In this document: positions 9,413 to 18,068 of the stretch, one piece after another
Layout of the letters: every line of letters begins with the position of its first letter
Position numbering within the stretch: position 1 is the stretch's first letter
From: Sipunculus nudus
Taxonomy: Eukaryota; Annelida; Sipuncula; Golfingiida; Sipunculidae
Reading direction: 5' to 3'
NCBI GenBank assembly: GCA_026874595.1
Contig: JAPPUL010000079.1
Span: 1,607,001-1,671,000, forward strand
DNA: 64,000 nt
Position numbers and translations under genes: made by a program
The notes under the pieces: model-generated
Told to the model about the DNA's origin: nothing
The model's input: only the letters and a program-made list of their open reading frames with translations
Databases searched by the model: none

Positions 9413-10239
9413 TTTGGTTAAAGGTTTCTTTCGGTATGGGCCCTGCCCATGCTCCTTGGATTTCCTTTCTGGGGTCTGGTATGTCAACTAGTAACGGTTA
9501 CTACCCTGTTTATCTATATTATAAACAAGAGAATATTTTGATTCTTGCTTATGGAATAAGTGAAACAATCAAATATGAATCTCCCTGGGACTCACAGATA
9601 TTAAAAGAGGAAAAGGTTTTTGACCTTATAAAAAAGCCTCAACGTTATGGAGACTCTTTCGTTTTCAAACATTACACACCCAAAATAAATGGTACTGAAG
9701 TTCAATATTTTTCAGAGGGTTCAGAAGTAACTAAAATACTACTTAAGAAAGATTTAGATACGATCCTACATAAATATAAAGAGTGCTTGAATATAAGCAC
9801 AAAAGACGAGACTTCTGTTTTAAGCAAAGGTCTTTTTTATATGGAACAGACTCTGGAAAATTTCATTATTGAGAATTGGAATGAAACGGCATTTGGGAAA
9901 AAATATGATTTGATAATAGAGGACGGAGAAAATAAGAGTCAGCAGTATTATACTGAACCTGGGATAGGGTACATAGATATTCTTGCAAGAAATAAGGGTA
10001 GCAATAATTATGTTGTTATTGAATTAAAGAAAGCCCAAACAAGCGATGAGACGATTGGACAGCTTTTCAGATATATGGGATGGGTTAAAAAGAATTTAAG
10101 TAATGAAAATGTTAAAGGGATTATTATCTGCGGCAAATGGGATAAACGATTGGAGTATGCAAGAACAATGCTTAAAAACGACGTTGAGATATTTCTATAT
10201 GAAATATATTTTAAACTTAAAGAATTTGAAGATTCATAA
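9409..10239 (+). CDS. McrB-N (DUF3578) domain fused to a PD-(D/E)xK nuclease domain; N-terminus probably truncated
   Basis: 276 aa, probably a methyl-DNA-directed restriction or DNA-processing protein. Residues 1-75 match the McrB N-terminal/DUF3578 domain (KVSFGMGPAHAPWISFLG, then NGYYPVYLYYK and ILAYGISET). Residues about 150-265 resemble the NucS/DUF91 PD-(D/E)xK fold: D in GYIDILA, ExK in VVIELKKA, then QLFRYMGWVK and IIICGKW. There is no GTPase (McrB AAA) module. The frame begins at a GTG that overlaps the glmS stop, directly after an in-frame TGA. Relatives as I recall them carry about 30 more residues before KVSFG, so juxtaposition with glmS may have removed the original start. Function is inferred from domains only. 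Confidence 0.7.
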   Translation: MIWLKVSFGMGPAHAPWISFLGSGMSTSNGYYPVYLYYKQENILILAYGISETIKYESPWDSQILKEEKVFDLIKKPQRYGDSFVFKHYTPKINGTEVQYFSEGSEVTKILLKKDLDTILHKYKECLNISTKDETSVLSKGLFYMEQTLENFIIENWNETAFGKKYDLIIEDGENKSQQYYTEPGIGYIDILARNKGSNNYVVIELKKAQTSDETIGQLFRYMGWVKKNLSNENVKGIIICGKWDKRLEYARTMLKNDVEIFLYEIYFKLKEFEDS

Positions 10240-10350
10240 AAACATTTGCAACTTAAATTAACTGGTCATAGACAAAGCTATGAGTAGATATTTCATAAAA
10301 CAGTTATTTATAAGCTGCTTTAAAAGCAAAATAAGAAGGGAAGAATAGAG

Positions 10351-10377
10351 AACTACTTGTCTCTCAAGGAGGTAGTT
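10351..10377. terminator. Hairpin between convergent genes, possible bidirectional terminator
   Basis: AACTAC...GTAGTT arms enclose a second small CTTG-N5-CAAG stem in the 150 bp between the plus-strand nuclease gene and the minus-strand PilZ gene. There is no long T-tract on either side, so its function as a terminator is uncertain. Confidence 0.3.
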
Positions 10378-10389
10378 TAATTAAAGTAT

Positions 10390-10704
10390 CTAATATAATG
10401 ATCCAAGGAAATGCAGTCCAAATTCAACTTTATCATCTTGGGTATTATGCCAAACAACCCGAGCCATTAAATTTAGAGTTCTGTTGTTGTTAAAAACAAT
10501 GCTTACATGTAATTTAAGGCCGCTTTCAATGGTTTTATTAATATCTTTAGGTAAAGTCCCCTTTAAGCCATTATGTGAAATATTTGAGATCTCAAATTCA
10601 AGTAAATCCTCTTTAGACTTTGGAGCTTTCTTAAAAACAAAGTATGCATGCTTAACAACCGAGTTATTGCCTATTCTAGGAGAACTTCTCTTATCTTCTT
10701 GCAT
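10390..10704 (-). CDS. Single-domain PilZ protein (candidate c-di-GMP receptor)
   Basis: 104 aa, essentially one PilZ domain. The bipartite c-di-GMP signature is complete: RSSPR (RxxxR) at residues 6-10 and NISHNG ([D/N]xSxxG) near residue 46. Hydrophobic beta-strands with a conserved VVW follow. A stand-alone PilZ protein usually couples c-di-GMP to motility or envelope functions through a protein partner, and none is obvious nearby. The ATG at 10704 has no clear Shine-Dalgarno sequence. Confidence 0.85.
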   Translation of the reverse strand: MQEDKRSSPRIGNNSVVKHAYFVFKKAPKSKEDLLEFEISNISHNGLKGTLPKDINKTIESGLKLHVSIVFNNNRTLNLMARVVWHNTQDDKVEFGLHFLGSLY

Positions 10705-11009
10705 AGCGTAAGTCTAACATAAGATTATACTTTTGGCAAGTTTATTTATTTTATGTTTTAGCATTATTTTAGAATATAATTTCATTAAAAACTTTTATAA
10801 GAATAATTAAAAGACATTCTCTTGTTATTGCTTGAACTTGTCTTTATATTATAAAATAGCTCTACTATGAGTTTAATAGAATAGAGTTTTTATATAAATC
10901 CTCTTTATATATTGTTCAATTATTAATAAGAACTCATTAATAAAGAGTACTAGTTACAAAGCAAAGACTGGAGATAGTAACTAAGCAGTCAATTATAAAC
11001 GAGATTATT
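10705..11009. other. Intergenic region upstream of the PilZ (-) and LysR (+) genes
   Basis: 305 bp of very AT-rich DNA between two divergently transcribed genes, so it must hold both promoters. Several TATAAT-like boxes occur, but none has a convincing -35 at proper spacing. No ORF, RNA gene or strong hairpin was seen. Confidence 0.5.
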
Positions 11010-11933
11010 ATGAATAATGGAAAAAGTGAGAATGAGATTACATTAAAAGAACTTGATATTTTTAATCAAGTAGCAAATAATTTGAATTTAACCTTATTAT
11101 CCCGCTCTATAGAAATGACCCAACCGAATATATCTCTAACTATAAGATCTCTAGAAGCTAAGCTTCAGGAGAAATTGTTTGATAGGATAGGAAAAAAGCT
11201 AATATTAAATGAAAGGGGGCGCTTACTACAAGAAAAGGTAAGACCTTTATTACATGAGCTTAAAGAAACTAAGAATATCTTTTCAAAACATAAAGTAGCA
11301 GGCAAGCTAATAGTTGGTTCAACACATACTTTAGCTATATATTTAGTACCGTATTTGCTATATGAATATAAAAGTATGCATCAGGAGGTTGAAATTAAGC
11401 ATTATTGGACGAATGCCAAAGGGATAATTGATATGCTAAATGATGGGCGTATTGATATAGGATTTATCGAAAGTGAGATTACTAATCCTAATATTGTAAG
11501 GGAGTTTTTGCGAGCGGATGAACTTATAGTTGTTAGTGCTAATAGCAAATTGCTTGGGAAGGAGTATTTTATAGATGAGCTTTTAGATAAGAAATGGCTT
11601 TTAAGGGAGAAAGAGTCTGGCATAGTTGAACTTTTTTTTGATCACTTAGGAGAGCTTAAGAATCGGCTTAATATAGTACTTGAATTGCAACATACCCTAG
11701 CAATAAAACATCTACTTGTTAAATATCCTGAAACTATATCGTGCCTACCTTTAAAAAGCGTTCGTGATGAGCTTGAAAATCATAAACTCTATAGAGTAAA
11801 TGTAAAGAATTTAAACTTTAGTAGAAACTATTATCTTGTTTATCACAGAAGGAAACTAAAGAATGTGGTATATGATTCCTTTAAGCATTTTATCCTTGAG
11901 AATAAGTTAACTAATTTTGAAATTAATACATAG
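11010..11933 (+). CDS. LysR-family transcriptional regulator
   Basis: 307 aa. Residues 11-70 form the LysR winged HTH (LKELDIFNQVANNLNLT, AxxMTQPNISLTIRSLE, LFDRIGKKLILNERG). Residues 95-295 form the LysR substrate-binding fold (KLIVGSTHTLAIYLVPYLL; DIGFIESEI). The protein looks intact. It stands alone between the PilZ gene and the GLUG lipoprotein cluster, so its target is not given by an adjacent divergent operon. A regulator of the sulfonate operon 23 kb away is conceivable, since sulfur- and sulfonate-responsive LysR proteins are common, but this is only a guess. ATG 11010 was chosen as the first start of the open frame. Confidence 0.9.
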   Translation: MNNGKSENEITLKELDIFNQVANNLNLTLLSRSIEMTQPNISLTIRSLEAKLQEKLFDRIGKKLILNERGRLLQEKVRPLLHELKETKNIFSKHKVAGKLIVGSTHTLAIYLVPYLLYEYKSMHQEVEIKHYWTNAKGIIDMLNDGRIDIGFIESEITNPNIVREFLRADELIVVSANSKLLGKEYFIDELLDKKWLLREKESGIVELFFDHLGELKNRLNIVLELQHTLAIKHLLVKYPETISCLPLKSVRDELENHKLYRVNVKNLNFSRNYYLVYHRRKLKNVVYDSFKHFILENKLTNFEINT

Positions 11934-12052
11934 CCTAAACTCTTAGTAGATGGTGTTAAGCCTTTTGTAAGGCAAGTTGCCTATTACCAGTTTGCGTTTC
12001 GGCCCTTCTTTCGTGAAATTTGAGATTATGCAAGGGAGGACCAATAGGCTGT

Positions 12053-12315
12053 TCCTCAAGTATTTAGTAATCTATGTTATCAGTTGGCAGGCCATCAGTC
12101 CATTTTAATTTAGGTTAATATTGCTCTTCGAGTATGGATATATTAGGAATTAAAGACATTCTATTATTTTTATAGAATAAATAGTTTTAGGAAGTGAGAA
12201 CTAGAGTGCTAGTCCTCAAGTATTTAGTAATCTATGTTATCAGTTGGCAGGCCATCAGTCCATTTTAATTTAGGCCAGTTCCCAGCTTCCAGTATCCATA
12301 TATTAGGAATTAAAG
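12053..12315. repeat. Direct repeat carrying the 3' tail of a GLUG lipoprotein gene
   Basis: About 103 bp at 12053-12155 recurs at 12213-12315 (offset 160 bp). On the minus strand both contain the family's C-terminal coding tail (WPKLKW followed by about 11 codons and TAA). The copy nearer the gene keeps the coding sequence NIWILEAGNWPKLKW. The outer copy is diverged before the WPKLKW block. It is a tail duplication of the adjacent gene, and the rest of 11934-12302 shows nothing else. Confidence 0.8.
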
Positions 12316-13343
12316 TTATTAAAACTATCAGATTTTATATCTTCTTTCTTGATACCTGTTGTAGGAGGAGGACTCCCTTCGTACCATTCTCCTATAATTC
12401 CAAGGCCTGCATTTATACTGGAATCATAGTAAACGTCGTTTAATGTTGGCATAGCACTTTCGACTATACCACCTATTCTTCCTTTAATCATACCTTTGGT
12501 TATTGTTGATCTTGTATAACTTGTAGTTATTGTTGCCGGCTGAAGAAATGATCCAACAAATCCTGCGCTTATTTCATTGCTATTAACTATACCCGAATGA
12601 AAACTATCCTCTATCAAGCTGTCCGAAAAGGCTAGGCCCACAAGACCTCCACTTAGAGGGATGCCTCCTGATGAAGAGTAATTTGTCAGAGTACAATTAC
12701 TATAACTTTCTTTTATAGACCCATATTGACGTGATACAAGACAACCCAGTGGGCCCATGGCAGTTCCAATTTGTCCATCAAGTACACGTACCTTCTCTAT
12801 AAGACCATTGTTTTGATAGGCAACGCCGCCCGCCAGTATCTTGGGTCCAGAAATGTTTCCTAAGCGTATAGTTAAGTTTTTTATAACACCGCTTGAGCTT
12901 ATATTATATACAAGTCCTCCGAGCATCTCTGTGGTAGATGTTGTTGTAAAACTTAATGTTGCAATTTCCTTGAAGGCACCATCAAAAGTTCCTGTAAAGG
13001 TTTGTCCTGTGCCTCCAAGTGGATTTAGTCCATCGCCTAAATCGGTTATATCCTGTGTTAGGCAATAGTTGCCATCGAGCGGATGGCTCTCCTCAACTCC
13101 TATCTTTGCAAGGTCCTCTTTGCTTGCGATTGCAATATATGGAGAGCTACATTCGTAAGCCGCAGGTTGTTCATCTGCTGGAGTTGTTCCACTCGGCGGT
13201 TGGTAGTCTTCAAGTATGCCATCACTTTGTTTACAACTAATTAGAGCCACCAGAAAAACAATTATTATAGCAAGAATAAAAAAGGTTAATGTTGTAAGTT
13301 TGTTATTTATCAAAATGTTTGTATAGTACTTTAAGTCCTTCAT
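12303..13343 (-). CDS. GLUG-repeat lipoprotein 1, frameshifted just before its C-terminal module
   Basis: About 346 aa, a predicted surface or periplasmic lipoprotein. From ATG 13343 (AGGAG 12 nt upstream; the frame extends to 13382) the protein has a hydrophobic signal ending VALISC, which fits a lipobox. A domain beginning with the family pattern IASKEDL...LDGNYCLTQDI follows, then several GLUG-like turns (GGLVGLAF, GGIVES). The frame stops after SFNNFNS. The family C-terminal module (W...GNWPKLKW) continues in the +1 frame down to TAA at 12224-12226, so a one-base-type frameshift has removed the last 25-30 residues. Function is unknown. GLUG repeats occur in secreted adhesin-like proteins. 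Confidence 0.75.
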   Translation of the reverse strand: MKDLKYYTNILINNKLTTLTFFILAIIIVFLVALISCKQSDGILEDYQPPSGTTPADEQPAAYECSSPYIAIASKEDLAKIGVEESHPLDGNYCLTQDITDLGDGLNPLGGTGQTFTGTFDGAFKEIATLSFTTTSTTEMLGGLVYNISSSGVIKNLTIRLGNISGPKILAGGVAYQNNGLIEKVRVLDGQIGTAMGPLGCLVSRQYGSIKESYSNCTLTNYSSSGGIPLSGGLVGLAFSDSLIEDSFHSGIVNSNEISAGFVGSFLQPATITTSYTRSTITKGMIKGRIGGIVESAMPTLNDVYYDSSINAGLGIIGEWYEGSPPPTTGIKKEDIKSDSFNNFNS

Positions 13344-13382
13344 AAAGTGGTTTGCTCCTGAATTTATACATGTTAAGTACAT

Positions 13383-13877
13383 AACACTACATTTTTGTTA
13401 TTTGTTCATATATTCATATATTCATATATTCATATAAAAGAAGGGCGTTAGAAGTAATATAGTTTTATGGTTTAGAAAGTAAGATAAATTAAGAAGGGAA
13501 TAAGAAGAATAAGCAGGATAAGAAAGGTTAATATATATCTATCTAAAGTTATATTGTGCTTAATTTATGAATTGGCCTCGTATATGGTTCTGTTGGGGCT
13601 ACTATGATATACAAAGCAACTATTATTATAAGTAATCTTAATAAGTGTTGGCTACGTTGCTGGGTATTGTCAAGATGTTATAGTTTGGGCTTGCTGTAGA
13701 GTAGGTCTACTGGCTTTAGCTTAGGGTCCTGTAGTTCTCTTTTATGGCATAAGAGCGAAATAGTAGGCACTTTTTAGGTTTTAAAAAAAAGCATGCCTAC
13801 TATTATGTCCTACGGTCCCTTGGGGCCCCTATGAGCTTATGCCCTGCGGCTTTATAAACCTGCGGCTTTATGCCAGT
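13383..13877. other. Intergenic region between GLUG genes 1 and 2
   Basis: 495 bp with no gene. It contains an 11-nt tandem repeat (ATTCATATATT, about three to four copies, near 13404-13435), the hairpin at 13759-13804, and from about 13813 a few copies of the CCTGCGGCTTTATG-type motif. That motif is expanded into the large array at 21.4-23.4 kb. Confidence 0.6.
13759..13804 (-). terminator. GLUG-associated hairpin, copy 1
   Basis: A perfect 11-bp inverted repeat (AATAGTAGGCA / TGCCTACTATT) around a T-run/A-run loop, about 75 bp past the stop of the minus-strand GLUG gene 2. Homologous hairpins follow GLUG genes 3 and 7. Consistent position and symmetry suggest a shared transcript end, or a mobile hairpin element. 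Confidence 0.6.
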
Positions 13878-15257
13878 CTACGGCTGCCATTTAAGCTTTG
13901 GCCACTGCCTCGCTACCAAATTCTTCCAAACATCTTTTGACCAGCCTGCAATAGTAAACGTATTTGCTGTAATTGCCGCTGTTGCTATCTTGCTTACTCC
14001 TGAAACGGTTCCGCCGTCGTTACGTCCGACTGGATTAAGACCCCTGTCCAAACAGAAACTGTTTTCTATTTTTCTCCCGTTCCATCCAACCAGACCGCCG
14101 ACATCGGACCCTGTGCCCGTAACAGCTCCGGTTGCATAGCTGTTTTTAATAGTGCCTTGGCCCCCGTTCTTTCCAACCAGACCGCCGACAGCCTCCTCTC
14201 CCTTAACAGCTCCGGTTGCATAGCTGTTTGTTATAGTGGCGCTGCTGCCCCAGTTCCTTCCAACCAGACCGCCGACATCGGACCCTGTGCCCGTAGTGCT
14301 CGTAACAGCTCCGGTTGCATAGCTGTTTTCTATTTTGCTCCCGTTCCATCCAACCAGACCGCCGACAACGGACCCTGTGCCCGTAACAGCTCCGGTTGCA
14401 TAGCTGTTTTCTATTGTGCCCCCGTTCTCTCCAACCAGCCCACCTAGCCTGCTCTTTCCCTTAACATCTCCGGTTGCATAGCTGTTTTTAATAGTGCCTT
14501 GGCCCCCGTTCCTTCCAACCAGACCGCCGACATTGCTCCCTGTGCCCGTAACAGCTCCGGTTGCATAGCTGTTTGTTATAGTGGCGCTGCTGCCCCAGTT
14601 CTTTCCAACGAGCCCACCTATAGGTAAATCTGTGGTGGAGGAGTCACATGATATATTTACATTTAGAGCTTTGCTATTAGATATCTTGTTATTGTTTTGC
14701 CCAACAAGTCCGCCTATAGGGTTTGTGCTGGAGGAGCAACTGAATGATATATTTTTAATAGTTGCATTATCTATCGTGCCTTGATTTATCGAGACTAATC
14801 CTCCCTGAGTAGTAGTAGTCTTACTAGTAATAATTGCGCCGCCACCGTCTATCGTTACGTTTTTTATTGTCCCGTTCTTGTTGTTCTTTGCAAGTATGCT
14901 ATCAGTTATATTCTGGCTATTGACAAGCTCTATTTTAAGATTTTTTACTCTCCCCGCTATGGTATCTATTAGCGGACCTTTTAGGTTCTTTATATATAAA
15001 ATCTTATTCTGTCCGTCTATTTCGGTGGTTAAATCAATTTTCATCGGATTTGGGGCTACTATGTATTCGAAGCAAGGAGCATTCTTAACAGCAGCCTTAT
15101 ACTTATCATTATACAATTCTGTCAATGAACCTATTTTTAGACATTCCTCCTTCGGCTTCTGCTTCGGGATCTCTATTTTGATGCTGTTTAGCCCATTCTC
15201 ATAACAGCTTGAGAGTATAACGATACCTAATAAGTAGCCAATAGTCCTTATATACAT
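13878..15257 (-). CDS. GLUG-repeat lipoprotein 2
   Basis: 459 aa. The signal peptide ends IVILSSC (lipobox), predicting acylation and membrane anchoring. Residues about 80-180 form a beta-helix-like N-terminal region. Then come about seven near-identical GLUG units with the pattern GGLVGxN...IxNSYATGAVTG, each about 25-35 residues, with almost identical DNA. The end is the shared module NSFCLDRGLNPVGRNDGG...VWKNLVARQWPKLKWQP, which also ends GLUG 3 and, diverged, GLUG 6. Such repeats favour recombination and copy-number change. The function is unknown, though GLUG motifs are found in bacterial surface and IgA-peptidase-like proteins. Confidence 0.85.
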   Translation of the reverse strand: MYIRTIGYLLGIVILSSCYENGLNSIKIEIPKQKPKEECLKIGSLTELYNDKYKAAVKNAPCFEYIVAPNPMKIDLTTEIDGQNKILYIKNLKGPLIDTIAGRVKNLKIELVNSQNITDSILAKNNKNGTIKNVTIDGGGAIITSKTTTTQGGLVSINQGTIDNATIKNISFSCSSSTNPIGGLVGQNNNKISNSKALNVNISCDSSTTDLPIGGLVGKNWGSSATITNSYATGAVTGTGSNVGGLVGRNGGQGTIKNSYATGDVKGKSRLGGLVGENGGTIENSYATGAVTGTGSVVGGLVGWNGSKIENSYATGAVTSTTGTGSDVGGLVGRNWGSSATITNSYATGAVKGEEAVGGLVGKNGGQGTIKNSYATGAVTGTGSDVGGLVGWNGRKIENSFCLDRGLNPVGRNDGGTVSGVSKIATAAITANTFTIAGWSKDVWKNLVARQWPKLKWQP

Positions 15258-15628
15258 AACATTAAAGATAACGCATTTTGTAATAAAAAACAGTAAGATT
15301 TTTTTATATAAAGGATATCAATATATATATATTGTCAAAAATTTAATTAAAATTTGAACTATTTTGTATTTTTAAGTGTTTTTGACTTTCCTAATGTCTT
15401 CGTCTTTGTATTTGTGTCAAGACTTAGTGATATTGAAGATAGCTTGTTGGCATAAAGCATTAGCAATAGATTGAAGGGGAGGGTTCTATATGAGAAAAGT
15501 ATTAGTATAAAATAGTAAGCACCTTTTTAACTTATAAAAAAATGCCTACTATATTATTTTCAGCCTATGGTTTTATGCCCTACGGCTTTATGTAACTGCG
15601 GCTTTATGCCCTAGGGCTTTATGCCAGT
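15258..15628. other. Intergenic region between GLUG genes 2 and 3
   Basis: 371 bp with no gene. It holds the hairpin at 15511-15553 and, at about 15568-15625, four copies of the CCTAYGGCTTTATG motif right up to the end of GLUG gene 3. The GLUG 2 promoter must lie in the AT-rich 15258-15400 part, but no clear boxes were recognised. Confidence 0.5.
15511..15553 (-). terminator. GLUG-associated hairpin, copy 2
   Basis: Same element as at 13759-13804 (arms ATAGTAAGCA / TGCCTACTAT, with one mismatch), about 75 bp beyond the GLUG 3 stop codon. Confidence 0.5.
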
Positions 15629-17869
15629 CTACGGCTGCCAAGCAAGCTTTGGCCACTGCCTCGCTACCAAATTCTTCCACACAGAGCTTGACCAGCCTAC
15701 ATTAGTAAACGTATTTGCTGTAATTGCCGCTGTTGCTATCTTTCTTACTCCTGAAACGGTTCCGCCGTCGTTACGTCCGACTGGATTAAGACCCCTGTCC
15801 AAACAGAAACTGTTTGCTATAGTGCCCCAGTTCCTTCCAACCAGACCGCCGACATTGTATCTTCCCGTAACAGCTCCGGTTGCATAGCTGTTTTCTATTG
15901 TGTCCCCGTTCCATCCAACCAGACCGCCGACATCGTAATCTCCCTTAACAGCTCCGGTTGCATAGCTGTTTTCTATTGTGCCTTTGTCCCAGTTCCTTCC
16001 AACCAGACCGCCGACAGAGTAATCTCCCTCAACAGCTCCGGTTGCATAGCTGTTTGTTATAGTGGCGCTGCTGCCCCAGTTCGATCCAACGAGCCCGCCG
16101 ACATAGTCCTCTCCCGTAACATCTCCTTCTGCATAGCTGTTTGTTATAGTGCCGCCCCCGTTATCTCCAACCAGACCGCCGACATAGTTTCTTCCCTCAA
16201 CATCTCCTTCTGCATGGCTTCCTTCTATTTTGCCCCCGTTCCTTCCAACCAGACCGCCGACAAAGACCTTTCCCTCAACATCTCCTTCTGCATAGCTGTT
16301 TTCTATTTTGCCCTCGTTCCATCCAACCAGACCGCCGACCCTGTCCTCTCCCTCAACCACAAGCTCGGATGAGCTCCCTTTTACATGGCCTGTCTTTTCA
16401 TTCTTTCCAATTAGTCCCCCTGTCGTCGTATTCCACACATTCTTTTTTACTCGGTTTACTTTGCCACTGCCGAATACCTTTACCCCTTCTACCTTCCCTT
16501 TGTTAAAAGCTGCAAGTAATCCTGCTTCAAAAGTAACATCTTCTTTAAGCTCTATATTAAGATCCTTAACCCCTCCATCTTCGCCTATCTCCTTTATTAA
16601 CCCTCTGGCATCAGCTCCTTTAAACGACTTTATTATTAGCTTCTTGTCTTTCCCATCCAGCTTCCCTCTATACTCCAAAACCATCTCCCAGTTCTCTAAT
16701 GTAAGGTCGTTTGTTAATGCAAAACTCTCATGAGCCACAAGCTTTTCCCTAAACTCCTTTTGAGTCATCTCTTTAGGCTTTATAGGTCCATCTCCTACTC
16801 CAGGACTTCCTACCCCACTTTGCCATACAAATTCTGGCCACTTCTTTGGTCCAAATATCCACACAGCGTCTGACCAGCCTTTAGAACTAAATGTAGTTGC
16901 CCTAATCTCTTCTGTCTTTAATGCCCTTAGCACAGATGAGCTTCCTATCCCAATATCCTTTGTTGGCGACGATATTTCCATTACAAAATTGTTTTTTAGT
17001 TTATTGCTATAATCCACTCCCGTCTCTGAGCTAACACCTTCTATCTCTCCCGCAAACCGCCCAACAGCTACATCAACTCCAGCTCCTTCTACATTTTCTG
17101 CTCGGGAATAGCAATTCTCTATAACTCCTCTTATGTATCCAACAAACCCGCCTACCCGCTGATAAGCTCCTTTCCCTCTAACCGATCCCGTTGAATAGCT
17201 GTTTTTTATATCCCCTTTATTAACTCCCACAAAGCCTCCTATCCACGTCATTCCTACAACATCTCCCGTTGAATAGCTTTCTTCTATACCTCCCACGTTC
17301 TCTCCAACAAGCCCTCCAGCCGGTACCTCGCCCTCAAGCCCAACAGATGATGAAGATTGCTTTATCCTGCCAGCTGCCTCGTTCTTTCCAACAAGGCCAC
17401 CTATTGCACCCTGTTCTCTTGAATGAATTATCTTCCCGCTGCCGATTATTTTAACCCTTTCTATAAGCCCTGAGTTGTAAGCCGCTAAAACCCCTCCATA
17501 TTTGTTACTAAGCTGAAGCGTTGTGTCAAGCTCTAAAGTCAGATCTTTTATCTTTCCACCTGCTCCTAATTTATTTAGTAGCCCAACCGAGCCGCTCTTA
17601 AATGACTTTATTGTTATCTTATGACCTCCCCCATCTAAAGTCCCGATAAAATCAGTTCTTATGCTCTCCCAGTCCTCTAAGGTTAGATCGTTAGTTAAAA
17701 CAAAACTCTCGTTTGCTTTAAGCTTTGCCTTGAACTGATCTTGACTCATTGCCTGCCCTTCTCCCGCTTGCCTATCCTGCGGCCCCGTCAGTCCTAAGTA
17801 CTCGATGTTGTCCGTTGTACAACTAACCAGCACCATAATCGATAAGATTAGTAAATACATGTTTTTCAT
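15629..17869 (-). CDS. GLUG-repeat lipoprotein 3, two complete modules in one chain
   Basis: 746 aa, the longest of the family. The start ATG 17869 has GAGGAGG upstream and the signal ends IMVLVSC (lipobox). Module 1 (residues about 40-350) runs from FKAKLKANESFVLTNDLTLEDW through GLUG turns to a terminal KKWPEFVWQ. Module 2 starts afresh with FREKLVAHESFALTNDLTLENW, then about eight GLUG units, and ends in the shared VWKNLVARQWPKLAWQP. The gene therefore looks like a head-to-tail fusion of two family members whose intergenic region was lost. Module 2's start is nearly the same as in GLUG 4. The function is unknown; it is predicted to be envelope-anchored. Confidence 0.85.
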   Translation of the reverse strand: MKNMYLLILSIMVLVSCTTDNIEYLGLTGPQDRQAGEGQAMSQDQFKAKLKANESFVLTNDLTLEDWESIRTDFIGTLDGGGHKITIKSFKSGSVGLLNKLGAGGKIKDLTLELDTTLQLSNKYGGVLAAYNSGLIERVKIIGSGKIIHSREQGAIGGLVGKNEAAGRIKQSSSSVGLEGEVPAGGLVGENVGGIEESYSTGDVVGMTWIGGFVGVNKGDIKNSYSTGSVRGKGAYQRVGGFVGYIRGVIENCYSRAENVEGAGVDVAVGRFAGEIEGVSSETGVDYSNKLKNNFVMEISSPTKDIGIGSSSVLRALKTEEIRATTFSSKGWSDAVWIFGPKKWPEFVWQSGVGSPGVGDGPIKPKEMTQKEFREKLVAHESFALTNDLTLENWEMVLEYRGKLDGKDKKLIIKSFKGADARGLIKEIGEDGGVKDLNIELKEDVTFEAGLLAAFNKGKVEGVKVFGSGKVNRVKKNVWNTTTGGLIGKNEKTGHVKGSSSELVVEGEDRVGGLVGWNEGKIENSYAEGDVEGKVFVGGLVGRNGGKIEGSHAEGDVEGRNYVGGLVGDNGGGTITNSYAEGDVTGEDYVGGLVGSNWGSSATITNSYATGAVEGDYSVGGLVGRNWDKGTIENSYATGAVKGDYDVGGLVGWNGDTIENSYATGAVTGRYNVGGLVGRNWGTIANSFCLDRGLNPVGRNDGGTVSGVRKIATAAITANTFTNVGWSSSVWKNLVARQWPKLAWQP

Positions 17870-18068
17870 TTTTAATCCTCCTCGTTGATATATTAATACA
17901 TACTAGATACTTATGTATTATAAGGCAAGTGCATTATCTTTGAGGTTTAGCCAACAAACGCACTGTATTATATACATAATAGGGATTAAGGCTATTTCAT
18001 AATGCAAAGAAAAAAAGGTAAAAAAAGATATACTAGATACTTTGGTATGGTTAGTCTATGGCTGTCTA
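17870..18068 (-). repeat. Duplicated GLUG intergenic spacer, copy 1 (with leader of GLUG 3)
   Basis: This 0.2 kb spacer, including the GAGGAGG ribosome site, a TATAAT on the minus strand (17917-17922) and the last codons of the next gene, is nearly identical to 19254-19472. The duplicated leader implies shared regulation of GLUG 3 and GLUG 4. The second copy has extra GGTAAAAAAA units. Confidence 0.75.

Noticed and set aside
14157-14784. Open frames on the plus strand across GLUG, aspS, glgC and TTT genes
   Set aside because: These are antisense shadows of repetitive or AT-rich coding sequence, with no ribosome sites and no recognisable proteins.
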